In this document: positions 1-12,700 of the stretch, in pieces | Layout of the letters: every line of letters starts with the position of its first letter | How positions within the stretch are numbered: the first letter of the stretch is position 1 | Assembly: GCA_023846275.1 (NCBI GenBank) | Contig: CM043872.1 | Location: 25,653,670 to 25,717,669, forward strand | DNA: 64,000 nucleotides | Reading direction: 5' to 3' | Source: Vanilla planifolia | Taxonomy: Eukaryota > Streptophyta > Magnoliopsida > Asparagales > Orchidaceae | Notes under the pieces: generated by a model | Told to the model about the DNA's origin: nothing | Databases searched by the model: none | The model's input: only the letters and a program-made list of their open reading frames with translations | Position numbers and translations under genes: made by a program

Positions 1-738
1 AAAATTATTATTGTAATAAAAATATTATATCTAAGTTTCTATAAAAGAGGAGAAGAATGGTGAAACAAAATATTCCCAACTTTTGATAAAAATATACACA
101 CTTATATACATTCTCTCTCTCGCACACTCTTTTCTTTGTCATTTCAACTTAACTTTGTTGCATTTAATTCTAAACTAAGGTGATTATAAGGTCTTAGAGT
201 TTCTCTAAGACAATGAAGAACATTGACCAAACTTTGGAAGGTGTTCTCAATTGTGATTAAATTAATGGTTCTTACCACTTTGTGTATAAAAGAAACTTGT
301 CTTATAAAGAGCCTTATAATTAAGATGAAGAACAAAGCCTGAGTGACAAGGCATCCTTGTCAAGAAATTAGGAGGCATTAGTAGGAACAATAAGAGGGAC
401 CTAACCAAGGGGGACAAGGAGAGGCCTCATCAAGTCTAGCCAAAGAAGAACTCCATAAAGGAGGCAGAGAGGGTCATGAAGTTCTTGTAGAAGTTGTTTC
501 TTTTATGAGAGCTTTGATGATTTAGGCTAAGATACCGAGCCTTCTCCTTTGAGGTAATGTTAAGCCATCTTATTGATAATCACATTGTCTAGACAAGTCT
601 AGATAGGAAAATATAAATGATCTTGATCTATTAAAAAATGACAATAATAATAAGATAATTCCTTTTATTTACTTTTATCATTGATCTCATTCCTTTTGTT
701 CATATTTTTAGATTTTCTTTCTCCTATAGAGTCTTATT

Positions 739-742
<4 letters not shown>

Positions 743-794
<52 letters not shown>
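743..794. repeat. (TA)n microsatellite
   Basis: About 52 bases of uninterrupted alternating TA. A 64-codon open frame passing through it is an artefact, since it encodes alternating Tyr-Ile. The repeat number is probably polymorphic. Confidence 0.95.
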
Positions 795-796
<2 letters not shown>

Positions 797-3700
797 ATTA
801 TCCTTACTTCAATTATCATGTCATATATATCATGCATCCATGGGATTGGTTCTATTAAAAGAACTCCAAAGGTAAGACTTTTGTCTATAAGCATAAATAT
901 CAATCATAGTTAACAATCATATAATATCACATTTAGCATGATCTTAAATAAGATACTCATTTCTTCAACAAGCCCAAAGAAAGCTAGTGATAAATCAAGC
1001 AGGAATTATACCCAGTCTCACTAGCAAACATGACGACAAGCTAGTGACAATTAAGACCTCGATGCCCTGAAAGCACTATTCATATTATATCTTATTTTGT
1101 ATCATATCATAAACACAATATTCATTATCACGAGTTTTGTATGCATCTTTTTAGTTTATAATTAATCCAAAATCCTCTTTTTCGTATAACACATTTGATT
1201 TTATCCTTTTTTTCATTCAAAATATTCTATTTAATAAAAATTATAAGAAATTTGCAAGTTAACAAAGTCATACTTCTTGTATGCTATGATTAAGCTTCTT
1301 AATTTCAATATAACTTAGTTTCTATGGATTTTGCAAATTATATTGAGTGCAGATTCGAAGAGAAACATATAAAACCATTGCTTGCTTTTCCTCTACAACT
1401 TTGACAAATTACTTTGTTGATTTCTAAGTTTTTCTCCTCTTATTCTTCTTTGCTCTCTCAGTCTTAACTCTTGTTATCTCATTCTCTCTCTAGCTTTTCT
1501 ACCACTCTTCCTTAACTCACCCAAATTGCCTCTCAACAAAAAAATCATCACATAAGGGATCAAGGAAAGAAGTAAAGCATAGAGTTGATTCCTTTAACTA
1601 ATCTAAACTAACAAACAAGGCTTAATTATTTAATTATTATGTTCTCCAATAATTTTCTTTCAAATTTTATAATAAATTCTCATGATGTACACAAATTTCC
1701 AATAAAATTACCTTGTACTCATCTCCACATGTTTTATTCAAAATATAATCATTTACAAGTTTTGAAATAATTTTTATAAATGTATGATTTATGAGACGTG
1801 TCACAAAACCAAAATTTTATTTTTAAATTCAATCTCTCTTTTTCACAATACCAAATTCATATTAAAATTATTTAGACCATTATTTACATATTAACAACTT
1901 AAACAAGTTTGTACAATCAAGCAAATTTCAAGTTATTGTTATTGTTGCCATATCACAAAATAAATAAATAAATGAAACTAGAGACAACTTATTTGTAAAT
2001 ATCACATTCTGATTACTATTGTTAAGAATCTTTTATTTGCAAAATCATTTTGATTAACATGCAAAAATAGAAAATCTATCAAGAGCTCAAGAACATGAAG
2101 AAAGTTCAATATAAAATTTTGTAATCCAACAATTTATTGTCATTTTTTAACAAAGTTTCATTATAGTATTATTCATTTTAATATCATATTTGGAGATGGA
2201 TTGTCAACAAAATTGCAAGGGCCATTAAGCATGGATTTCATTAAGTAATATTATCATTTCCCAAAAGCCAAAGGGAAGACACCTTACAGAGAAGAGCACT
2301 TTGCTTAATCCAATGCATGGAGGATTTAAGCTTAAAATAGTTAAGCATCTTGCTTTACTAAGGACCTTAGATGTGGATAAGGGCATGCAACCAATGACAC
2401 TTGAAGAACAAAGAATGGTGGAGAATAAAGAGAGCACCATTGCGAGATCTTGTTTATTCTATTGCTCTCATGCTTCTTTATGGCATAGTGGTGTAAACTC
2501 TAGATATTAATTATGTTTCAATTGGTTTACTTATAAGCAAAGTGGGCCTGTTCTAACCTACACCAATTAAAGGGTAGCACAAAGGTCACATAATTGTTAA
2601 GCAAAGACAACAAAAGTATTAACAAATAGAGAGCAAAACATAGCTATAATTATGGAATAGATATAGCTACTTCTATTACAAAAATAACTCAAATTTACTT
2701 GAGCTTACAATATTCCAATAAATTGCTTAAGTTCAAAAAAAGAATTTGATGGTTTTTGTTTTTTTAATCAATTATTCAGATAAGAAAATCAAATTAGCAT
2801 AGAATAAATACTAATTATCATGCAAGTTATTTTCTTAGTTCAATTTGTTGGTTTGATTAGTTTGATTTTTTTTTATTTATTTTGTATTTTGATATTGTTT
2901 CAAATCTAGATAAAATGAAATCCATTAAGTAAAAATCATATAAAAAGTTCAATTTATTTAGTTCAAATGGTGGTTGGTTCATTTCGAGCAATATTTGGTT
3001 TAATTGAATTTATGACAAAATTCGATCTACTTTATAGCTCGAGTTTGCCTAATAGAAAATAGATAAGTTTAATCAATCATAGCCGAAGTAACTTAATTTA
3101 TATCTGCACATGGTTTTTGAATTGTAAGTGTTTCACATTTTTTTAAAATGTTAAAATTTTCTCTACAAAACAAATATATATTAAGCATCACAAATCACAG
3201 TTATATTTTATATGAATTGTTTGAGATGGTTGAAGAGAAAAAGAAATGACTTATATTTAATCTATCACAATTCACCACTCGTCTTCCAAACAAAGTGAAT
3301 GAAAACAATTCAATGAACAATATACGAATAAATGAAGAGAATACAAGAGAGAACTAACGATATAAGATTTATGTGAAAAAACTAAAATTTAGAGAAAAAA
3401 ATCATGACTTCATGATATAGGATGGCTTAAATTTAAAGTGTTATCCTCTATTTAAATGTTTGTTAGGGAATGTAACAAAAGCAAAAGAGAATAGATAGTA
3501 GAAGTAAATAATTGAAATAAGAAAATCTTACCATCTATCTCAATTTTGAACAAATATCAACAAAAAAAATGTTAGAACAATAACTAAATTTTGAAAAATA
3601 ATTAATATGAAATTTTCAAATCTTTAAGCGATCTAACTCTCTAATATTTCAATTCATTCTAAATTCATTTGATAAGATTTCTAAGTTAAAAAATAAGATC

Positions 3701-6242
3701 TAGTCTAAAAAAATCCAAATTCTTGCACTATTTCTTCTTTAAGCAAGTAAAACTCTCATTTAGAATATTCATAGCATAAGTGATGAGTATCAAAAATGAA
3801 TAATAAGCTATAATATAATAAAATTGAATGTTATTTTTAGTATATTTTTTAGACTAAAAGTCCTATAAAGACTTTATAGAATTAATAGTTTTGAACAACT
3901 TTGGGATTTGTTCGTCAAAATTTCTTTTTTGAAATCAATATTAATACTAATTAAAGTTAAAAATTTTGCAGAACATAGAATCTAATATGAAACATATATA
4001 TCATGTTTTTGTATTTCCTACAAATCGAACTTAAAGGTGGAGTTTCTTTTATTCCTAGCAAGTAAAGAATATAAGCTTTGGAATTAAAGATTGAAGTAAA
4101 TGATTGTCTAAACCTATGGGATGGATCAAAAAGGATCACCAATAGTGCCATTGTATCTCGCTTATGGATCAAATCATCCTATCACACCTTTCACTTAAGT
4201 TGCAATCGCTCAAACTACCATAGCTTAGCATGATGACAAGCATTAAACATGATTCATTTGCATTTCAAAAACTTCTAAACTTCTTATAAATGGTGTACAT
4301 GGATTTATATAGAATAACTAAGGATGTTCTTGAAAATGCATGAGATAGTCTAGTTGAAGCCATGTATCATAAGAAATCATGGATAACTATCAAAATTCAT
4401 GTAAAAAATCTTAAAAGCAAACCAAACTTGTTTAAATTCATACCAACACTTATAATCATATGGCTCACAAGTATAACCTAATTAAACTTAAATATTCCCT
4501 TCCATAAAGCATTGGTGCAATATATAATGTATATTAATATAATGAAAACCATAGTGAAACTATAAACTATCCTTAAAAATAATGATTTGATCTAAAATGA
4601 AAGACAATGAATTCAAATTAGTTGTCTTCATATATTATAAAAAAATTTTAAATACATATAAAATATCACCAATTATTCTTTCATGAGATCTTGATGATGT
4701 AGTATTCCAAAGATTGACTCCTTGCATCATGTTATCTATGTAGAATATCATCATCAATAAAAAACAACATAGTTTTTCATCGTGAATAATACTAAAGTTG
4801 CAACAATCTTCGCTCTCCCATCTTGATGGAGGTAGTGAGATTTGGGTTGTTTAAATTGGTGTTTAGTAGTCATCTAGGCACTTACTAGTTGAGACGAAGA
4901 AGATGTCCTGAGCTTTTAAAAAATGACATAAAACCAACTAAATTAGGTTTTTTTTTGCCATCTTTTTGTGCTATTATCCTTGGTTAAAAAGTATGAATCT
5001 TCCATTAAGTTATTCATTTAACATTTATTTTTCTTTGAGATTTAATTAATTAATTAGAGGACTTTTTTTTGGTCTCCATGCATTTTGAGAGCTTAGACAT
5101 TATTCGAATTTGTTGATATTATGTTTTGTACATACTATAATGTATTATTATTATAATATATTCTCTCTTCTAATTGGGCCATGAAAAATGCAAATTTTAG
5201 TAAACAAAATCTTAGACATCAATATTTTATGTAACCACATGGCAACCATCTATGATTAGACACTCTAGGATAGAACTTGAGAGCTAATTGCTTGAGACCA
5301 AACTCTCAAGGCCCAACAATTTGATATCAAATTCTCAAGATTCAAAACTTGAGATCTAGCACTCGAGGCCACCTCTTAATCATCTATTTAGGGTTGATCA
5401 TCATGGGCCCAACTACTCAAGTCCAGGAACTCGATTCCTAGCTTTCCAAGTGAACGACAATGCACATTATCCTACAAAAAGACAGTGTGGTTTTGATATA
5501 ATTATTGAAGTTAAAGGAAATATTTATAACCTTCGATGTGTGAGCACTCATTGCAAGCATTTCAATCATCATTAAAGTCACGTCATTATGACTTTCATAT
5601 AAGCATGACCATTATTGGAGTAATGTCATTATCTTTCTCTTGCACGCACTCTTCCTTAGGAAATTAGTTGCGATCAATTAAAATTATTCTCATATACACA
5701 CTTATCCTAAGAAGAAGAGCTATTGCTAAAATGATGCCAACCTTCAACTATTCTTTGGCCTATGAGATTTCATTACTCCTTGAATGCTGGTTAAACTTCT
5801 ACAAAACCTCGCAAATCTAATTTTTGCATCAATAGATAGAATTTTTTTATATTATTTTTAGTTATTTAAAACATTTAATATAAAATAAAATAATCGAATT
5901 GATCTACGTTATTATTAGAGCATTAAAATTTCAAAACATTTTAATAGAGATTTAAGCATTTAGTTTACAAAATGAAAAAAATATCTTTTAAATTCCTATA
6001 AAATAATATTTATGGGTTTTTTTCTCAGATAATATATTTTCTTTTTTTGTAATGTCAAAAGCTACTTTTTAACTAAAAAAAAATAACTTTGATGTCTATG
6101 TTTAAGAATATTTATAGGTTTTAAAATGCTTTCTTTATAAATCAAATAAATATATAACAAACAAGTCATGAAAAATACTCCTCAAATCAAACAATACAAC
6201 AATAAATGGTTATTTGAATATTTCATTAGTTGTGCTTCTAAG

Positions 6243-6245
<3 letters not shown>

Positions 6246-6291
<46 letters not shown>
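6246..6291. repeat. (TA)n microsatellite upstream of the SCC3 gene
   Basis: About 46 bases of pure TA dinucleotide, roughly 410 bp upstream of the SCC3 start codon and just outside its GC-rich leader. Confidence 0.95.
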
Positions 6292-6294
<3 letters not shown>

Positions 6295-6451
6295 GTAATT
6301 TATTCACCTTTAATTTATAATACCCCTATTTTATGATTTTTATATTCATAAACTGTTGAATAATTCTATTATGTTGTAAAATTAAAAAAATATATTTTTT
6401 AGAATTAATTTTCTGTAAATTTACAATTTTGTTTGTCAAAGGAGGACTTGG

Positions 6452-6483
6452 CTTCGGTCTGCTGCTTCCAGCAGAAGCCGAAG
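6452..6483 (+). other. Hairpin in the SCC3 leader or proximal promoter
   Basis: CTTCGG plus TCTGCTG (6452-6464) pairs with CAGCAGA plus CCGAAG (6469-6483) around a four-base loop. Thirteen base pairs form with a two-base bulge at 6476-6477. The site is about 220 bp upstream of the proposed SCC3 ATG in a GC-rich block that is probably transcribed leader. Its function is unknown. Confidence 0.5.
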
Positions 6484-6703
6484 TAACACAAAGGGGACCT
6501 TCTTGCACTGCAAGCTCGTTTCCTATAGGTTTTTCATGAGCATCAGAAGAGGCGGGAGAGTTCAGCACCGCCGATTGCTCGCAAAATCTTTCTGTTGCTC
6601 TTCATCCTTCCAATTTGTAGTTGTTTAGTGCTTCCCTTTGCTCTCACAGCCTTGCTTACGACTTTGCATTTCTTCTCATCAGCTTCTGCTCTGATTCCAG
6701 TGG

Positions 6704-9700
6704 ATGGCGTCCATGGAGAACGCCGGAGTAGCCTCGGAGACCTCTGTCCGCCGCCCGGTTGGCGATCTCTCTTAGAATTGCTTCCATTTCTGTTCACCCG
6801 TTCAAATGTCTGATACAGACTGCTGGATTCTGCTGTCTGCAGAAGAGGGCTAGGGTTTTGGAACCTTCAGAAGGTGGGCCGTCGAAATCGAGTGGCTCGA
6901 ACGCGGGGAAGGGAGACCGGAGCCCCACCGATGGAGAGCAGTTTTCAGGTGGGGAGGGTGATGTTGACGGTTTTTTTGATGGCTTTGGAGATCGCTCTCC
7001 CAAGGCGAGGAGGAAACGTGGACCATCGGCCAAGGCTGTGGGGTGCATGGAGGACCAGCGACTTATTGGTATGCTTATCTTCCGCCTCATTATTCTCATC
7101 CAAGCACCCTACAATGCGTTTTTAAAATTAATGTTCGGGGCGTAAACACGTCGAACTTGTCCCTATATTAGTTGAGTGTTGTATAAACGTTCAACTTTGC
7201 TCGCTTAGCATGTCAAACAAACACGAATATGCTATAATCGAAGCTCATTTAGTGTATTCTTTGTTTAAAATCTTACATCAAATGCTGGCATATATTTGGA
7301 AAGGAAGAAAATTTAAATCCATACTTCATTTCCTTGATTTGATCATAAGTGAATGGCTGATAGGTTCAGTTTTTTGTCCCCTTGCTTCAATGCCCCCTAC
7401 ATATTAGATCACTTAAATCTATCTAAAACTCAACATATACTGATAAATCCTACCCACTTTGGTCATTAATAAATGGTTTGCTCATGAAAGGATTCTTGGA
7501 ACTTATGTGGATCTATTAAAGATGCTACTAAGTGGTTGTTTTCATAAACAATTGTGAAGGTGATGTAAATTGAGTTCAATGTAAGGTTGATTACTTCATT
7601 TTATGTAACAATTTGTTTATGGATGCAAGTGTTGGGGTTCAATTTGTTATTGTATAGTTCAATATGTTTCTACATTCAAATTTCGTGAATATGCTTGTAA
7701 AGCAATGGGGAAATTGGCGTGACTTAATGAATGCCCTGTTGTTTGGTAAATTCCTACATTTGGTAGGGATGATATTTTGAAGGTACACTTGCTTGACTTT
7801 GATCCTTAAGAGGGTGGGGGTTGAAGAGAGGGGAGAGAGAGAGAGAGAGAGCATTTGTGAACATGTGTGTGAACGTTAGTCAAAAACCATTTTATGAAGT
7901 TCTTTAAAGCTAAATATTGTAGTTGTTACATGTTAATATATTGAAATTGACGAGTCACTATGTTTGGAAGGATATGAAAAGAGTCAATGTATTAGAAGGT
8001 AGTTGTAATATTGATTCAATATAAGCTCAAAGAAAATATGCTTAGGTGGTATGGGCATGCTAAACATGTGACGTAAGGTGAGGTGCATTGTTGGAATTTT
8101 CTTTTGTGGATAGGATAAAGAAAAGATCAAAAAAATGGTGTGAGTGGATTTATAGTAACAAATCTATCATAGTAAATTTTAGACTTGTTTAGTTGCTTTT
8201 GTTGTTTCTGTGATAGGAAATATTGTCTAGTGGAGTGATTTTGTCAGGGACAAGCTTTTGTTTGTAAGAAAGAAACAAGTATGTTTGATTGAACTTGCCT
8301 TGAGAATCTTTGAGTGATCAAGGGACTGCATATGCGCGATTGAAGAGGTTAACAAAAAGATTTAAGTCTTAAGTGGCAATGAGAAGAGTATTAATCACTA
8401 TTAGGCCATCTAATGACAGGAAAGCATAGATTTAGCCATTGTTGAATCCTCATAAGATGGCGAGTTGTGGTTCGGGATTATGTCAATGTAGACCATTGGT
8501 TGATGACTTAGACTAGTTGGGTCAAATCATTGCAAGAAATTGTAGTAAATTATTAAGATTGACTGGGTGTAATATTTTAATTTCCCCATATAAGCTTACT
8601 TTTAATCTATCCATCATGTTGTCTTATTTTGATCAAGGGTTGTTGTGCATTTGGTGTTTATTAAGTTCTGCATTGTAAATGTTCCCCTTAGATTTGGTGT
8701 GAGGAAAATTGGCCTTGCAAAAGTTTTAGGGATGAGTTGTATTTCTCAGTAACTGCCAGAATTTGTGTGCAAATATGAGTGGTTCTCATTGTATTTTTTA
8801 TAAACGTGTTTAAATTATGTGATTTCCGCTCCTTGCATGGGTTAGAAATGATATTTTTCTCTTACTTCTAGTATAACTATTTAATTCTTTAGTAACTGTA
8901 TTTTTTAGATTCTCATTTTGTTGTATTAGCTTGCCTTTCCATGTAATTTGGCAGAGATTGTCAAATACAACAGCAAGTTCATCACCTATGCTGTTAAAAA
9001 ATTGGTTGAGCAGTATGAAGCTGATCCTAGATCTGCAATGGTGGATATTTTAATGATGCTCTTTGAGGTATACTGTTGTATTTTTCTTTTTGTTTATAGT
9101 TTCCTTTTTTATTTAGTCCAATGTTGCAGACTGAACTATCTCTGAATATGCAGGCATGTGGTGCTAAGTATAAGCTTGATGCACAAAGCATTGATACGAC
9201 TGATGTTGACAACATAGTTGTCAAACTTGTAGAGCTTGCTGCTGCTGTATCCTGTAATGTGAAGTGATTTTTAGTTTATAACATGATTCGTTTTCCTTTT
9301 AAAGAATTTCTACATAAATTGCAGAGATTTGGTTTAGACTTAACTTCATGGTGACCAGGGTGAAGTGGAAGATAACTACACCTCCAAGAGAAAGGAGCTT
9401 AAGAACTTCAAGGAAAACCTGTCATCATTTTGGAATGCGTTAGTTCTTGAGTGTCAAAATGGGCCGTTATTTGATAATATTTTATTTGACAAGTGTATGG
9501 ATTATGTTATTGCATTGTCATGGTGAGTTGTCCACCAAACTGTTCTGCTTTGTTGTCCTTCTGGACACTAATTAGTTCCATCATGTTTTCTCCAGCACAC
9601 CTCCTAGAGTTTATCGCCGCATTGCCACATTGATAGGTCTTCAGCTTGTAACTTCCCTTATAACAGTTGCGAAGGTACTAGCAAACCAGCGTGAAACTAC

Positions 9701-12700
9701 CCAAAGACAGTTGACTGCTGAAAAGAAGAAACGGAATGATGGACCTCGTGTGGAGTCTTTAAACAAAAGATTATCCCAGACTCATAAAATGATAAGTACT
9801 ATAGAAGGAATGATGAAGAAACTTTTCCAACAGTGTGTATCTTGGATCTGATAAGATCTTAGGTTTTATTCGTGATAGTCAAGTTATGATAACTTTTCAT
9901 GATTTTTTCAGCTTATTTGTGCACCGATACCGAGATGTTGATCCTGACATCCGAGTTTCTTGCATCAATTCACTTGGCATCTGGATCTTGTCCTACCCAT
10001 CACTGTTCTTGCAGGATTTATATTTGAAGTATCTGGGCTGGACTTTAAATGATAAAGTAAGCAATCTGTATGATAATAATTTTCCCAGATCCTCCAAACT
10101 ATGGTTCGGGAACTTAGAAATATTCTGTTCTAAATTGCACCTGAAGGTTGCTGCTGTTAGGAAGACTTCGGTGGTAGCCTTGCAAAATCTTTATGAAGTG
10201 GATGATAATGTGCCATCTCTTGGCCTTTTTACAGAAAGATTTTGCAACAGAATGATTGAACTTGCTGATGATATTGATATTTCAGTTGCTGTTTCTGCCA
10301 TAGGGCTTCTTAAACTTCTTCTAAGGTGAACAAACTCCATCTTTCCTCTTCCATACGTGCACCCAAATCCATAAGAAAGATGTTAGTGGTGACCTCATAG
10401 TTTTATATATTGCTTTAGGCATCAGCTTTTAACTGATGAAGAATTGGGTCCTCTATATGATTTGCTTATTGATGAACCACCCATGATTAGACGTGCAATA
10501 GGTGAGCTTGTGTATGATCACTTGATTGCACAAAATGTTAAGGGTTCCCAATCTGGACCAAAAGGTACATCCTTGTGAACTTTTGAGCATCACTTCTTTC
10601 AGCATCTTTCTTGTTTATCTGAATACATTCGCAGGAGATGATGGTAAAACTTCTGAAGTTCACCTGGGAAGAATGCTGCAGATACTAAGAGAATTTCCAG
10701 ATGATCCAATCTTAAGTGCATACGTCATTGATGATGTCTGGGATGATATGAATGCCATGAAAGTATATTACCAGAAAAACCATCTTTTCTTCTTTAATGG
10801 AGTTTGAAGTTTAGTGTTGATTTGCTTTAAACCATGTATACTAAGTATATTTGCAGTATATGCGTACATTTGATGACATTTATTTTTACAGGATTGGACG
10901 TGCATGGTTTCCTTGCTTCTTGATGAAAATCCAGTTATTGAACTAACTGATGTTGATGCTACAAATCTGGTTCGCCTGCTTAATGCCTCTGCCAAGAAGG
11001 CTGTTGGAGAGAAGATTGTACCATCTATTGAAAATCGCAAGCCACATTATTCTAAAGCACAAAAGGTAAAGTATTAAAAAATACTTTGTAAGAAGCATTA
11101 TGTAACTGCAAGCTAAATGGATCATGCCAAGTTTAGATGGTATGTGTATGGTTACTGTCTTGTAGGAATGCAATGAACTACCTGAACTTGTGAACATATC
11201 AAAATGGCATTAATCTTATTGAATATAATAAATCTAATGTTCGTTTATGAGTCCTTGGTTTAGATGGTGGGTACGTTATTAGTTTGTCTGAATTATCCTT
11301 GTTATGAAATTGTGTAAAACAGAGAACCCCAGGTAGAACTATATGGCTAAAGTGCAATGTTCTTGCTGGATGTAAAAAAATATTGTTTGAGAGGTTTAAC
11401 AAAGTCCATATTATTGTGTGAGTACGGTTGGAAGGGGATGAGGACACCTTAGTTATATAGTTTCTTTAGCTTGTTAAAACTAAATTCATTTCAAATGAGA
11501 GTGTGTAATTCAAGCATTGTTTAGGCACATTGTGTAGGACATGCAGCTCTTTGGTGTTTGTTTCAGCACCAAGGTTTTTATTTGTAAGATTATCCTAACC
11601 ATTATAATAGTTATTTGAGGTTTGTTATTGTTGCTTTGATTTTCATAAAGCATGTTTAATTCATACTTCTAACTGGATTATGTTAGAACTGAGGAATTGA
11701 TTTATGGAAACAAACTGAAGAAAGGTAAATCATTGTATTGTAGGAACATGGATTTTGATGTTAGCAATATCCCTTATTTGTCTAAAAGATGCTTCCTTTT
11801 CCTTTATGTAGTTCAATAGCGGTAAGTGAAATGCAACCAAATGGGAGGCATACACACAAATAAAATGGAAGAAGAATGTTAACAAAATGAAAATGAATAC
11901 AAATGAAATGCAAAGAAAAAGCAAACAAATTAAAAACAAAATGCAAGTGGAATGAAGACAAAATGCAAATGCAATGTAAAAGAAATAAAGTTAAAATGCA
12001 AAGAGAAGAAATGTTTTAAAAACCAAGTGTTCGTGACCTAAAAATATTAGAAGTTTATAAGTAATATTGAACTTATATAATAAATGATGATTACTTTTAT
12101 TTAATTAAAATATATAACATGTTTGTTATTACATAAGTATATACTTATGTCTAGATATATCGACTATATGTAATGTTCATTTGAATATTAAAAGGATATG
12201 TAGAAATTTTTTTCTGTGTATTGAAATTGCAATTTACAAATTTGATCTTAATTATTTGCCATGATCAATGATCAAGGTTGATCATATCATGCGTGGTGCT
12301 TGAGTAGTTCTTGTTGTTATTTCATCATATCTGTGGATCAAAAGTTTCTTGAGCGACATGTGGTACTTCAGAAGAGCTTTGCAGTGCATTCAATCATTTA
12401 GCACCCGTTTGTCGCCTTGAAGTTTGCCCAATCATTATGTCGCCCTTGAGGAACCAGTTTAGTCCATACCAATGTGGGAAGTCGACAAGGGAGGTAGTTG
12501 TGATGATCTTTTTGGTGCCAATGTCTACAAGATCTCCAGGAGCTCCACGTTGTAGTTGGAGAAACTCGAGGATTTAGCACTATTAATCTTTGCTTAGTGA
12601 TGTTTAAGAGGTATGTGGACATTCACCAATGGACTTACTTTGTAGCATATACTTAGCTTTTGAGCACTACTCTCTCGTGGATGGTTATAAATGATCTTGT

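Larger units (their letters stand above)
1..6430. other. AT-rich intergenic DNA without a recognisable gene
   Basis: Only short open frames of 60-80 codons occur here, with no splice-linked family signature on either strand. The stretch contains a long TA dinucleotide tract near 743-794, a second one at 6246-6291 and a patch of degenerate CTTGAG/CTCAAG motifs at about 5268-5435. A slightly GC-richer patch at 2215-2510 is open on both strands but resembles no family I know. The last few hundred bases should include the SCC3 promoter, but I cannot point to a convincing TATA box. Confidence 0.6.
7069..8954 (+). other. SCC3 intron 2 (1.9 kb)
   Basis: GTATGC donor and GGCAG acceptor. It contains a (GA)n tract at 7833-7851 and a short piece that may derive from a LINE at about 8035-8165. 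I see no other gene in it. Confidence 0.85.

Noticed and set aside
681..875. 64-codon plus-strand open frame
   Set aside because: It runs through the TA microsatellite and encodes alternating Tyr-Ile; it is not a gene.
6326..7099. Overlapping minus-strand frames opposite the SCC3 first exons
   Set aside because: They are antisense shadows of the GC-rich leader and exon 2; the plus-strand frame carries the conserved sequence.
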